Shown in pieces: positions 24,802 through 33,650 of a stretch of DNA of 64,000 nt. The notes beneath the pieces were generated by a model that was given only the letters and a program-made list of their open reading frames with translations, was not told the origin of the DNA and ran no database searches. Every line of letters begins with the position of its first letter. The stretch's first letter is position 1. This DNA is from Deltaproteobacteria bacterium (GTDB lineage: Bacteria > Acidobacteriota > Thermoanaerobaculia > Multivoradales > JAHZIX01), in contig JAHZIX010000049.1 of the NCBI GenBank assembly GCA_022601195.1, positions 124,001-188,000 of the forward strand, given 5' to 3'. Both the position numbers and the translations under genes were made by a program.

Positions 24802-26292
24802 ATGTCGAATCGGTCTAAGACCATCGCCCCTACCCTTGCCCTCCTGATCACTGTTGGCAGTCCCCCCGCCCAGGGCGATACTGCGGCGATCTACCGAGCC
24901 CTCGCCGATCGGGCCGACGCTCCAGCGGCGCGAGCCTCCGAAGCAGGAGCCAAGGAGAAAGCACTGCTCGGGCCCGCCACTCCCGAAGAAATTTTCTCCA
25001 TGGATGGCGCAGACAATTCTCCAGCGGTGCGCTCCTTTCCGGATATCAATAGCGACGGCCGAGACGAGATCTTGGTGGGCATCGACGAATCCGGCACCGA
25101 TAATATTTTCCTTCTAGACGGCGCAAGTACGGGTACCGCGACGGTCTTGTGGAGCGTCGAAACCATGGACGGCGTCTCTGGCGGCTCTCCCTACGGAGAC
25201 CTTTCCCTGACCGTCGTTCCAGACGCCGACGGCAACGGCATCGCCGACGTGCTGGCGGGAACCGCCTGGGGTGGACGCACCGCCTACCGAATGGATGGCG
25301 CCTCCGGTGCTATCCAATGGCGTCTCGACACCTACCTGGAGGCGGACTCCGGCTGGGTGTATTCCCTGGCCGAAGTGGGAGATGTCGCGGGAGACTCCAA
25401 GCCCGAGGTGGCGTTTGGTGCCGGCTCCGATAACGACCGCGTCTACCTCATCGACGGTAGCTCGACCGGCGGCGCCCAGGGCACCGTTCGCTGGCGCTAT
25501 TCCGCCGCCGATGGCGTGCTCGCACTAGCCTCCCCGGGAGACCTCAGTGGGGATGGACTAGGAGATGTCGTAGCGGCGGTTGGTGATCAGGGCCAGGCGG
25601 TGGTGGCTCTGAACGGAGCGACCGCTTCGCCGTCCGGGGAGGTGCTATGGCAATACTCCGTAGGAGCATCGCCATTTGCTCTCGGCGTCCTGCCGGATAT
25701 CACTGGAGACGGCATCGACGAGATCCTTGCCGCTGTTTGGGTCAGTACCGGCGATGCCATTCGCTGCCTCAACGGAGCCACCGGGGCTCTCGAATGGGCT
25801 AGCACCACCGTATTTGCACCGGGCATGCTGGTCGACCTTCTTGAAGATGTTACCGGCGATGGAATACCGGAAGTGATTGCCAGCTCCTGGGAAAACGCGG
25901 TCTCGGTGCTCAATGGCGCCGATGGCACGGAAGTTTGGAAAACGACCGTAGGAAACCTCAACGGCGGAGACGTGTGGACCGCCCGCGCCATCGGTGATTT
26001 GAACGCGGATGGCAAAGAAGACGTCATTGCCGGCTCCTTCGACTACAACGTCTATGCCATGGATGGTGATTCCGGAGACATTCTCTGGGCCTTCGATACA
26101 GCCAACCGAGTCTTCAGCGTCCATGCGGTGGGAGATCTCAACAACGATGGCTGGCCAGAGGTTGTAGCGGGAACCCAGGACACCAACAACAACACGGTGA
26201 TCCACGTGCTCAGCGGCATCGCTGCCTTCGGCATTTTTGGCGACGGCTTCGAGAGTGGAGATTCCAGCGCCTGGTCCATGACGTTTCCCTAG
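24802..26292 (+). CDS. Secreted FG-GAP/VCBS beta-propeller protein with C-terminal GFESGD motif
   Basis: The 496-residue product has a signal peptide (about 1-25) and at least seven repeats of the type DxxGDGxxDVLxG, for example PDADGNGIADVLAG, DLSGDGLGDVVAA, DITGDGIDEILAA and DLNADGKEDVIAG, each followed by a xLDGxxG strand. This is the calcium-binding FG-GAP/VCBS propeller pattern. The last 18 residues include FGDGFESGDSSAWS, a tail I have seen at the end of many secreted proteins, possibly a sorting signal. The ATG at 24802 follows GGAAGG. The function is probably surface or extracellular binding; no catalytic domain is visible. Confidence 0.85.
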   Translation: MSNRSKTIAPTLALLITVGSPPAQGDTAAIYRALADRADAPAARASEAGAKEKALLGPATPEEIFSMDGADNSPAVRSFPDINSDGRDEILVGIDESGTDNIFLLDGASTGTATVLWSVETMDGVSGGSPYGDLSLTVVPDADGNGIADVLAGTAWGGRTAYRMDGASGAIQWRLDTYLEADSGWVYSLAEVGDVAGDSKPEVAFGAGSDNDRVYLIDGSSTGGAQGTVRWRYSAADGVLALASPGDLSGDGLGDVVAAVGDQGQAVVALNGATASPSGEVLWQYSVGASPFALGVLPDITGDGIDEILAAVWVSTGDAIRCLNGATGALEWASTTVFAPGMLVDLLEDVTGDGIPEVIASSWENAVSVLNGADGTEVWKTTVGNLNGGDVWTARAIGDLNADGKEDVIAGSFDYNVYAMDGDSGDILWAFDTANRVFSVHAVGDLNNDGWPEVVAGTQDTNNNTVIHVLSGIAAFGIFGDGFESGDSSAWSMTFP

Positions 26293-26414
26293 GAAGCGAA
26301 AGCGAGGGCTCTTCGAGGGGCCCACACTGGAACCCAGACGAACGGCCAGCGGGGAAGCTAGTACCTGGGTAGGTAATTCTTGACGGCAGACCCAGATTTG
26401 GTTGCCGCTCGAAG

Positions 26415-26440
26415 CCGGGGCCGCCTGTACTGAGCCCCGG
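26415..26440 (+). terminator. Possible hairpin after the beta-propeller gene
   Basis: CCGGGGC and GCCCCGG form a 7-bp stem around a 12-base loop, between the convergent beta-propeller and ZIP genes. There is no T-run, so termination is uncertain. Confidence 0.35.
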
Positions 26441-26481
26441 GGCGAACCCGGACTGCAGGCGCCCTACAGACGTTCCTACCG

Positions 26482-27294
26482 TCAACCCAATGCGACGTCC
26501 AATACCATCATGACGGTGAACCCCAGAACTGTACTTACCGTGGCTAGATCCGTATCCCCGGAGGCTTGAGACTCTGGAATCAACTCTTCGACCACCACAA
26601 AAATCATCGCTCCAGCGGCAAAGCCCAGCGCGTAAGGCAATATCGGGCGGGCCATCAACACCGCTGCAGCTCCAATGACCCCTGCCACCGGTTCCACGAA
26701 TCCGGAGAGTTGGCCATACCAAAAGCTCTTTAGGCGGCTCAAACCTCGACCCCGCAAGGGCATAGCTACCGCGATTCCTTCTGGGAAATTCTGTAAGCCA
26801 ATTCCCACCGCCAAAGCGATAGCGGCAGCAAAAGTCGCCGCAGGCAGTCCCGCCGCTGCAGCCCCGAAAGCCACTCCAACGGCCAACCCCTCAGGAATAT
26901 TGTGCAGTGTGATCGCTAACACCAAAAGCGTGCTGCGTCGCCAAGCTGTCTGGGGCCCCTCCGCCTGAGACTTGGCGAGTCCCGGATGTAGATGAGGCAA
27001 CATCTTGTCCGCCGCCCATAGAAATCCGCAGCCCAAAAGAAAGCCAACAGTAGGCGCAAACCAGGACGATCCACCGGCAGCCTCAGACATCTCAATGGCG
27101 GGCGCCAACAGAGACCAATAGCTAGCTGCCAGCATCACCCCGGCTGCGAAACCGTTCATGGACGCCAGTAATCTCTTACTCACGGTTCGGGTAACGAAAA
27201 CTACCGAAGCTCCTAGAGCCGTAACGCCCCAAGTAAATAGGGTCGCCAGAAGAGCCTGGACGACCGGGTGAAGACTCTTAAAACCTTCCAACAT
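26482..27294 (-). CDS. ZIP-family divalent metal transporter
   Basis: The 270-residue inner-membrane protein has eight predicted membrane helices. It carries the two ZIP metal-binding motifs [10 protein letters not shown] and [11 protein letters not shown] in helices IV and V, and a VVEELIPES segment in a later helix. The closest layout is ZupT/GufA-type ZIP proteins, which import zinc, iron or manganese. A glycine/alanine-rich helix lies between the motifs. The ATG at 27294 is preceded by GGGAGTAAGG. No regulator is adjacent and I see no metal-responsive site. Confidence 0.92.
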   Translation of the reverse strand: MLEGFKSLHPVVQALLATLFTWGVTALGASVVFVTRTVSKRLLASMNGFAAGVMLAASYWSLLAPAIEMSEAAGGSSWFAPTVGFLLGCGFLWAADKMLPHLHPGLAKSQAEGPQTAWRRSTLLVLAITLHNIPEGLAVGVAFGAAAAGLPAATFAAAIALAVGIGLQNFPEGIAVAMPLRGRGLSRLKSFWYGQLSGFVEPVAGVIGAAAVLMARPILPYALGFAAGAMIFVVVEELIPESQASGDTDLATVSTVLGFTVMMVLDVALG

Positions 27295-27380
27295 AGTGGT
27301 AAGTACCTTACTCCCATTGGGTTCTTCTATGTCTACGCTGCTGACCTTGCTGCTACGATCTCAAGGGGAGAGCTTCCAAG

Positions 27381-28391
27381 ATGAAAGAAACTCACAACCA
27401 CTTCCGACCTCAGCTAATTCTCCGCCATGCTCTTTGTGGAGCTCTCTTGGCCGGTTTCTGTTGGGGAGCCATCTGCGAGCCCCCTGAATCCCCTCTCGAT
27501 CGTGGAGTCGAGTTGTTCCAGAATCGGCAATTCTCCGACGCCCAAACCGTTTTCTCTTCCCTGAAAGACCAACCTAGAGCACAGTTTTTCCTCGGTCGGC
27601 TGGCCTTCCTGGAGCGCAATCTGGAGACAGCTGAAGACTGGTTCTCTCAGGCCGCGAAAGGTGCCCCGAAGGAGAGTGAATTCCACTTCTGGCTGGCGAG
27701 AACCTACGGCGCGCTGGCTCTCGATGGCAATGCTCTCGGTCGAAGCTTGTCCGCTCGACGATCCAGAGTCCACTTCGAACGAGCTGTCGAACTCGACCCC
27801 AACCACCTCGAAGCTCGCTACGGCCTGCTACGTTTCCACTTGATCGCCCCGCGCATGCTGGGAGGAAATCACCAGGAAGCAATTCGCCAGGCCAAGGCCA
27901 TCGCAGCGATGGATACCTACTCCGGCCAGCTGGCTTGGGCAGCTATTCATGAGAAAAACGAAGATTGGGCAACAGCAGAAAAAGCCTATCGACGGGCGAT
28001 CGAGCTTCGGCCAACAGAATCAGACGGGGTACTGCGGTGGGTCTGGCTGTTGCAAAGCCAAGGGAGGTTCGAGACCGCGTTTTCCGTCCTGGGGGACTTC
28101 CTCCAGCACCACCCGAAACATCCCAAAGCCCTCTATGAATTGGGCAGGACCAGCGCCTTCTCCGGCCTTCAGACGGAGCGAGGAAAAAGCGCTCTCCAGA
28201 GCTACCTAGGCTACTCCCCTGTCGGCACCGAGCCAACCTTGGCTCTCGCCCACTTTCATCTGGGAATGATCCACCGCCACGAACAGCTGAACGCCAGCGC
28301 GGCCACCGCCTTTCGGAAAGCCCTGGTCCTCGACCCAAATCTAGAAGAGGCGCGGCGAAATCTGCAGGAAACAGAATCCGCTGCCCCCTAA
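27381..28391 (+). CDS. Secreted TPR protein
   Basis: The 336-residue product has an N-terminal hydrophobic signal (about 13-32) and five to seven TPR units. Repeats include ELFQNRQFSDAQTVF, HFERAVELDPNHLEARYGL, AYRRAIELRPTESDGVLRW and AFRKALVLDPNLEEARRNL. TPR domains mediate protein-protein contacts; no enzymatic domain is present. The ATG follows AAGGGGAGA. It is divergent from the ZIP gene, with about 86 bases between the starts. Confidence 0.82.
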   Translation: MKETHNHFRPQLILRHALCGALLAGFCWGAICEPPESPLDRGVELFQNRQFSDAQTVFSSLKDQPRAQFFLGRLAFLERNLETAEDWFSQAAKGAPKESEFHFWLARTYGALALDGNALGRSLSARRSRVHFERAVELDPNHLEARYGLLRFHLIAPRMLGGNHQEAIRQAKAIAAMDTYSGQLAWAAIHEKNEDWATAEKAYRRAIELRPTESDGVLRWVWLLQSQGRFETAFSVLGDFLQHHPKHPKALYELGRTSAFSGLQTERGKSALQSYLGYSPVGTEPTLALAHFHLGMIHRHEQLNASAATAFRKALVLDPNLEEARRNLQETESAAP

Positions 28392-28446
28392 GAGTCGGCC
28401 CCTAGGAGCCGGCCCATAAGCCGTCTCTCCATGAAGACGTTCGAGC

Positions 28447-29025
28447 CTACTTCTGGCGAGAGAGCTGGAACTCCACGTCCATGGCCGCTTTGCCCTCATT
28501 CCAGGAGCTCCAATGACTCCCTAGGCTGTTCTCACCTTTTAGCTCGAGGCGGGCAGAGTGAATGTGGGGGTCTTTCGTGGGGTCCAGGTTGGTGCCACCG
28601 GTAAAATCGAAGATCAAATTCTCGGCGGTCGAGGTCTCCCGATCCAAGCGCATCTGCGGCTGATTGCCACCGGCGCAGTAGTGGGTGAGCATGAGATCTT
28701 CACCATCCAGATGGTACATATTGATCATCTCGTGGACGGTTCCCGGAGCCATGGTTTCCATCACGACGGTTCCTGCAGCTGAAACCTCGAAGACATGGAT
28801 TGCCTCCATCTTGCTTCCAGTCTCCGTGTTGTCGAAGTCCCCGGACCAGGTCCCCTCCATACCTTTGAGGGTTTCGAACACAGCCTGAGCTTCTAGGCCC
28901 ATGGCCTTTTCACTCGCCTCCCCACTGGCACTCGCATCCTCTCCAAAGCTTGGGCCAGTCGTCGTGACCCATAGTAGGCCTACCAACAGTCCATAGGACA
29001 GGGTTCGCAGGGGTTGTCTTTTCAT
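28447..29025 (-). CDS. Secreted DUF1579/lipocalin-like protein
   Basis: The 192-residue product starts at an ATG after GAGGAGG and has a signal peptide of about 28 residues. The mature part is rich in beta strands, starting LKGMEGTWSGDFDNTETGSK, with THYCAGGNQPQMRL and FDFTGGTNLDP. This resembles small secreted beta-barrel proteins of the DUF1579 or lipocalin-like type. I assign the fold only tentatively. No neighbour on the same strand suggests a pathway. Confidence 0.65.
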   Translation of the reverse strand: MKRQPLRTLSYGLLVGLLWVTTTGPSFGEDASASGEASEKAMGLEAQAVFETLKGMEGTWSGDFDNTETGSKMEAIHVFEVSAAGTVVMETMAPGTVHEMINMYHLDGEDLMLTHYCAGGNQPQMRLDRETSTAENLIFDFTGGTNLDPTKDPHIHSARLELKGENSLGSHWSSWNEGKAAMDVEFQLSRQK

Positions 29026-29270
29026 GGCGCTATAACCTCCTCGTCGAAAAACCAAATATTTATCTCATCGCTTGATCGTTCATTTTACACCTATCGACGC
29101 CCACCAGCCCGCAGCGCAAGTCTCTGGTCAGCGAGACAGCTGGATCTAACAGTGGCTTCTGGTCAAGAACCGGAAGCGAACCCGAAGCGAACCCGAAGCT
29201 TGTCCGTGGAACTTCAAGGCCAGCCACCATCAGAATTCCGTTGGGAGCTAGGAAGGTCCACAGGAGATTG

Positions 29271-30485
29271 CTAACCCAACTCCTTCTTGAACAACCGAGT
29301 GGCCAAAGCCAGCGTCACCAGAAGAAAAAGAAGCAGGGCTCCTACCTCCAACAGATGATCCCCAAGCCCCGAACCACGCAACAATATGCCTCGGGCAATG
29401 CGAATGAAATGAGTCAGGGGAAGCAGCTGCCCCAACCATTGAGCCGGCGCTGGCATGGCTTCGAAGGGAAACATGAAGCCGGAAAGAAGAACGGACGGTA
29501 GAAAGAAAAAGAAACACATCTGTGTTGCCTGAAGCTGATTTCGCGTCACAGAAGAAATCACCAGACCCAAGGTCAGGTTGGCACCAATGAACAATAACGA
29601 AGCAACACTCATATGAAGTAGGGAGCCCACCACCGGTACTCGAAATAGCAATAGACCCGTAACTAGTACGACCGCCACTTGCAGAAGGCCAATCCCAACA
29701 TAGGGCGACAGCTTGCCGACCATTAACTCAAAGCGGTGCACCGGTGTGCCGATCAAGAACTCGAAGGTACCCCGCTCACGTTCGCGAACCAGGGACAGGG
29801 CCGTCATCAGCAACATGGTCGTGGTGAGAATGACTCCGAGAAGAGCCGGTACGACAAACACCGGGGTACGAAGCTCCGGGTTGTAGTAGGTGAGCACCGA
29901 AAATCGCCATTGCTGGCTATGGATCAGCTCCGATTCCACCCCAAAGGTGCGGCGGCGCCGTGGCGCCCGGTAGGCGCCATCTTCCTGCCCCCCCATGAAA
30001 ACCTGAGAACGGCGATTGAGATGATCGACCAAACCGTTGGCAGAGGCCCGAACCGCCCTTGCCAAGGTAGGGTCTGTGGCGTCCACCCGCACCGATATCT
30101 CCGCCCCACGACCGCGATAATAGGACCGTGCCAAATCGTGAGGCACCACGACCACGACCTTGACCTCCCCTTCTTGGAGCAGCTTCAGGGCCTCCGCCTC
30201 CGTAGTGGGTTGAAAACGAATATCGAAGGTCTGGGTGGCGACTAACTCCCCTGCCAGGCGCCGGGAGATCTCCGTATTGCTCTGGTCCACCAGGGCGGTT
30301 TCCACGTGGCGAATGTCCTGGTTGATGGCGTATCCAAACAGCAGTAGCTGCACCACCGGTACGAAGGCGACGAACCCCAAGGTCAGGGTATCTCGCATCA
30401 ATTGACGCAGTTCCTTGCGAGCTACCGTCGCAATGCGGCCCCATCTGCGACGAAGTCGTTCCGAAGCCTTCTTGGGGATCGTCAC
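29271..30485 (-). CDS. ABC-2 type transporter permease
   Basis: This 404-residue inner-membrane permease has one N-terminal helix, a large periplasmic domain (about 60-220), and five C-terminal helices. Conserved features are the N-terminal ARKELRQLMRDTLTL and the central SLVREREFGTFEFL-like segment, here LVRERERGTFEFLIGTP, typical of YhhJ/YbhS-like ABC-2 permeases. The start is a GTG that overlaps the stop of the ATPase gene by four bases. With the ATPase and the HlyD-type protein it forms a drug or small-molecule efflux pump. Confidence 0.93.
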   Translation of the reverse strand: MTIPKKASERLRRRWGRIATVARKELRQLMRDTLTLGFVAFVPVVQLLLFGYAINQDIRHVETALVDQSNTEISRRLAGELVATQTFDIRFQPTTEAEALKLLQEGEVKVVVVVPHDLARSYYRGRGAEISVRVDATDPTLARAVRASANGLVDHLNRRSQVFMGGQEDGAYRAPRRRRTFGVESELIHSQQWRFSVLTYYNPELRTPVFVVPALLGVILTTTMLLMTALSLVRERERGTFEFLIGTPVHRFELMVGKLSPYVGIGLLQVAVVLVTGLLLFRVPVVGSLLHMSVASLLFIGANLTLGLVISSVTRNQLQATQMCFFFFLPSVLLSGFMFPFEAMPAPAQWLGQLLPLTHFIRIARGILLRGSGLGDHLLEVGALLLFLLVTLALATRLFKKELG

Positions 30486-31441
30486 GAGGTCGCCTCTATC
30501 AACTTCTCTCCCAAGCTCAAGGCAACGAATACATCTTCGAGGTTGGGCTCAGCGGCTTGAGCAGAGACGTTGCCAATCCCCCTGCTTTGCAAGGCCCGCA
30601 GCAGGGCTTCGCAGGCCTGGTCTGAGGTCGGTCCGGTAGGTTCCAAGAGAATGTGGGCGCGTCTTCCCAGTTGAGTCACGCTGCTCACTCCAGGTTGAAC
30701 CCGTAGGGCACCGATGGCGGCTTCCATGGAGTCCGCTTGAACCTCTACGACACGACCCTCCAGAGCCGCTGCCAGGGCTAGCGGAGCCCCCACCGCCACC
30801 CGACGCCCCCGGCGAACCATGCACAGGCGGTGGCAACGAACAGCCTCATCCATGTAGTGGGTAGAAACGAGAATGGTGGTGCCTTCGGCGGCAAATTCGA
30901 ACAGCTTCTCCCAGAAAGCTCGTCGCCGATCCGGGTCCACCCCCGCGGTCGGCTCGTCCAGAACCAAGAGCCTCGGCCGGTGAATCGTGGCGGCGGCGAG
31001 AGCCAAGCGCTGCTTCCAACCTCCCGAAAGGGTCGCTGGCCGCTGCCCCCGGCGCTCCTCCAGGTCGTGCTCCGCCAACACTTCTTCCACCCGCAGGCGA
31101 CCTTCCTGCCGGCCCAAGCCGAAGATCTCAGCGGCGAACTCCAGGTTCTCCTCCACCGTGAGGTCCTCGTAGAGAGAGAATTTCTGAGTCATATAGCCAA
31201 TGTGAGACCTTAGATCTTCCGCCTCAGCGGGCAGCTGAAAACCCAGCACCGTCGCCGACCCGGTCGATGGAGGCAGGAGCCCCACCAGCATCCGGATGAG
31301 GGTCGACTTTCCAGCCCCATTGGGTCCCAGAAAACCGAACACCTCGCCGCGACGCACCCGTAGGTCGAAATCCTCAACGGCCACCAAGGAACCGAAGCGG
31401 CGGCTCAAGCCCCTCGCTTCGATCACGACCTCGTCGTTCAT
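30482..31441 (-). CDS. ABC transporter ATP-binding protein
   Basis: The 319-residue ATPase has Walker A GPNGAGKST, signature LSGGWKQRLALA, Walker B LLVLDEPTAGVD and the H-loop STHYMDEA. The signature has W rather than Q at the fourth position. The C-terminal 90 residues form the extra domain seen in CcmA/YhiH-type exporters. The start overlaps the HlyD stop (ATGA) and its stop overlaps the permease start (GTGA), so the three genes are translationally coupled. Confidence 0.95.
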   Translation of the reverse strand: MNDEVVIEARGLSRRFGSLVAVEDFDLRVRRGEVFGFLGPNGAGKSTLIRMLVGLLPPSTGSATVLGFQLPAEAEDLRSHIGYMTQKFSLYEDLTVEENLEFAAEIFGLGRQEGRLRVEEVLAEHDLEERRGQRPATLSGGWKQRLALAAATIHRPRLLVLDEPTAGVDPDRRRAFWEKLFEFAAEGTTILVSTHYMDEAVRCHRLCMVRRGRRVAVGAPLALAAALEGRVVEVQADSMEAAIGALRVQPGVSSVTQLGRRAHILLEPTGPTSDQACEALLRALQSRGIGNVSAQAAEPNLEDVFVALSLGEKLIEATS

Positions 31442-32367
31442 GGCGTATCGGTCTCGGGCTGAGAGCTCTGCGCCGGTGAAGGTTCCGTCTGAGGTTTCAC
31501 GGGAACCTCGGCCTGGGGGCTTCCAGAAGGACCCGGCGCGGAGGTCGATGAAGCCTCAGGAAGAATGAGCCGCACTCTGGCCGACAAACCCGGTCGCAGC
31601 TGAGGAGGCGCATCCTCCAGCAAGATCCTCGCTTGGTACACCAGGTGAGAGCTCTCCCGCTCCGTGAGGGCGTAGTGGGGAGTAAATTCCGGCTCCCGGG
31701 CAACATCCTCCAGGCGGCCCCGACAGGGCTCATCCAAGCCCTCGACTTCAACTTCCGCCCAGGCTTCTGAGCTGATCCTCGCCACGGCTCGGGCCGGAAT
31801 CCAGACGCGTACCCAAGGAGCCAAGTCCGCCTGGACCACCGCCACCACTCCACCGGTAGGAACGCGCTCCCCCTCCTCGAAGGGGATCTGGTCGACAACC
31901 CCCGCTGCATGGGACCGAATGGTCAAGTCTTCCAGACGCTTTGTGGCCTGAGCCAGGCGGGCTTGCCGCTCCGCGAGGCCGGCCAAGGCCTCGTCGCGCC
32001 CCCGTTTGGCCTGGTCGTAGTCTTGCGGGGTGGCGATCTTGCGGCGGCGCAGCTCGTTGAAGCGGTTGAACCTCGTCGTCTGCTCCGCCACCCAAGCTTC
32101 AGCGGCAGCAATGGCCGCTTCACCGGCCCGGAGCTCAGCCTCCGCCACCGCCGTATCGAGGCGAACCACGACCTCGCCGGCGTTCACTCGTTGCCCGCGG
32201 GTGACGGGAATCTCCACGATGACCTCGGAGACCGGTGCCGCCAGCTCTAGGTTCTTGCGCTCAACGGTACCGACCAATTCAAAAACGTCAGCACCCCCAC
32301 AGCCCATCAGCGGCAGTAGCATTCCCACTCCCAGCCGAAGAATCGGGGATCCAAGCTTCGTTTTCAT
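31438..32367 (-). CDS. HlyD-family membrane fusion lipoprotein
   Basis: The 309-residue protein begins with a lipoprotein signal, cleaved before Cys23 in LPLMGC. A lipoyl-like barrel half, a coiled-coil hairpin (about 85-150) and the second barrel half with VDQIPFEEGERVPTGG follow, as in periplasmic adaptors of the YbhG/YhiI type. The C-terminus is a Pro/Ser/Glu-rich tail. The ATG at 32367 follows GGAGAG; a frame start at 32382 is less likely. It is the first gene of the three-gene efflux operon. An outer-membrane TolC partner is not in the window. Confidence 0.9.
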   Translation of the reverse strand: MKTKLGSPILRLGVGMLLPLMGCGGADVFELVGTVERKNLELAAPVSEVIVEIPVTRGQRVNAGEVVVRLDTAVAEAELRAGEAAIAAAEAWVAEQTTRFNRFNELRRRKIATPQDYDQAKRGRDEALAGLAERQARLAQATKRLEDLTIRSHAAGVVDQIPFEEGERVPTGGVVAVVQADLAPWVRVWIPARAVARISSEAWAEVEVEGLDEPCRGRLEDVAREPEFTPHYALTERESSHLVYQARILLEDAPPQLRPGLSARVRLILPEASSTSAPGPSGSPQAEVPVKPQTEPSPAQSSQPETDTP

Positions 32368-32587
32368 GGCGCTCTCCAGCACTGGGGAAACCGATCTCCA
32401 ATGCAGCGGTTTCCGTGGCGAATAGGGGTTCGAAAATCGAATGCTAGCACGGGGGTGCTGCCAACAACCCTACCCGTAAGACACTGGAGATTTCGAGAAT
32501 GGGAGGGTTCGAAGGCTTGGAAAAACGCCCATGACCCAATCGCCTGCTATCAGCGGAGACGCCTGCCTTCAACCGAGAGGACTACCC

Positions 32588-33616
32588 TCAACCAAGACGA
32601 CTACGGGGGGCAGGACGCTCCGGCACATCTTCCAACAGGCCCCCATGCCCCAAGGCAGCAATCTCCTTGGGCCCTAGGCACTCTCCCGTCAGAATCCGCG
32701 GCAGGACTAAATCGATGACATTGCGTTTCGGGCTGCGAGCACAACCGGGCGCTCCCACTACGGGCAGGCCACATTTCAAGTAGCCCACCAATAGGAGATT
32801 TCCCGGATCCACCGGTGCCCCAAAACTCGAAACCGTGCCCCCTGCCAGCTCCACAGCGCGAGGTGCAATATCGAAGCGGTCCATGATCGCTGTATCCCCG
32901 GCCAACAGCAACACTTCGATACCCCGATCTCGTTCGCCCTGAATGGCCATGGCCAGCTGCTCTTCGGCTCCCTCTTCTTCCAAGGGGAGGAACACCGGTT
33001 CTTGCAACGTCGCTCCCAGGGCACTCAACCGAGGTGCCAAGGCATTGCGGAAACTCGACACGATGCGCTCTTGGGCTCCAGCCGCACCGCTCAGAATCAG
33101 CCCGACCCGGTGAAGCACCATCGGCGATAGGGTGACCAGGGGTGCCGGACGGGCAGCGATTTCCTCCGCTGTCTCCACCACCTCCTTACCGAGGGCGTAG
33201 GGGATCACCTTGAGAGTCGCGACCATTTTCCCCGCTGCCACCCCAGAACGTTCGGGCAACGTCGCGAGGGTCACCCCAGGCAGGCTGTTGAGAGCGACTA
33301 GGCGGCCCAACTCGAGCCTCAGAACGCCAGGCTGTTCAGCATAGAAATTGACTCGACCCGTTCTCGCTGCGGAAAGACGGCAGCCGGGCGCTGCCAGGGC
33401 CAGGGAAATCCGGCCGGCAGCTTCGTCCTCGGGTAGATCGCCCTGCTCCAGGCGGGCCACATAGACGGAAGTGCGGCCCAAAGCCCGCAGCTTGGCAATG
33501 TCATCGGTGCCCAACGGCCTTCCCTTGCGCAGGACTCGGCGCCCCGAGCCACCGGTGATGTTATGGCCAAGAATTTGGTCTTCCGCCTCCTCCAGGGGCA
33601 CCGCTTCGAACTTCAC
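32588..33616 (-). CDS. Molybdopterin-binding protein of the MoeA-like/MocA-associated type
   Basis: The 342-residue protein has the layout of stand-alone molybdopterin-binding proteins. An N-terminal region (VPLEEAEDQILGHNITGG) is followed by a MoCF-like domain (about 165-320) with VGLILSGAAGAQERIVSSF, IEVLLLAGDTAIMDRFDIAP and VVGAPGCARSPKRNVIDLVLPRIL. Such proteins are usually found beside XdhC-type and molybdenum hydroxylase genes and help make or insert the cofactor. It lies 34 bases after the XdhC-YHS gene and probably serves CO dehydrogenase. The start is GTG at 33616. Confidence 0.8.
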   Translation of the reverse strand: MKFEAVPLEEAEDQILGHNITGGSGRRVLRKGRPLGTDDIAKLRALGRTSVYVARLEQGDLPEDEAAGRISLALAAPGCRLSAARTGRVNFYAEQPGVLRLELGRLVALNSLPGVTLATLPERSGVAAGKMVATLKVIPYALGKEVVETAEEIAARPAPLVTLSPMVLHRVGLILSGAAGAQERIVSSFRNALAPRLSALGATLQEPVFLPLEEEGAEEQLAMAIQGERDRGIEVLLLAGDTAIMDRFDIAPRAVELAGGTVSSFGAPVDPGNLLLVGYLKCGLPVVGAPGCARSPKRNVIDLVLPRILTGECLGPKEIAALGHGGLLEDVPERPAPRSRLG

Positions 33617-33650
33617 CCATAGACTCCGAGTCGGTTCGCCGAAGAGAAAC

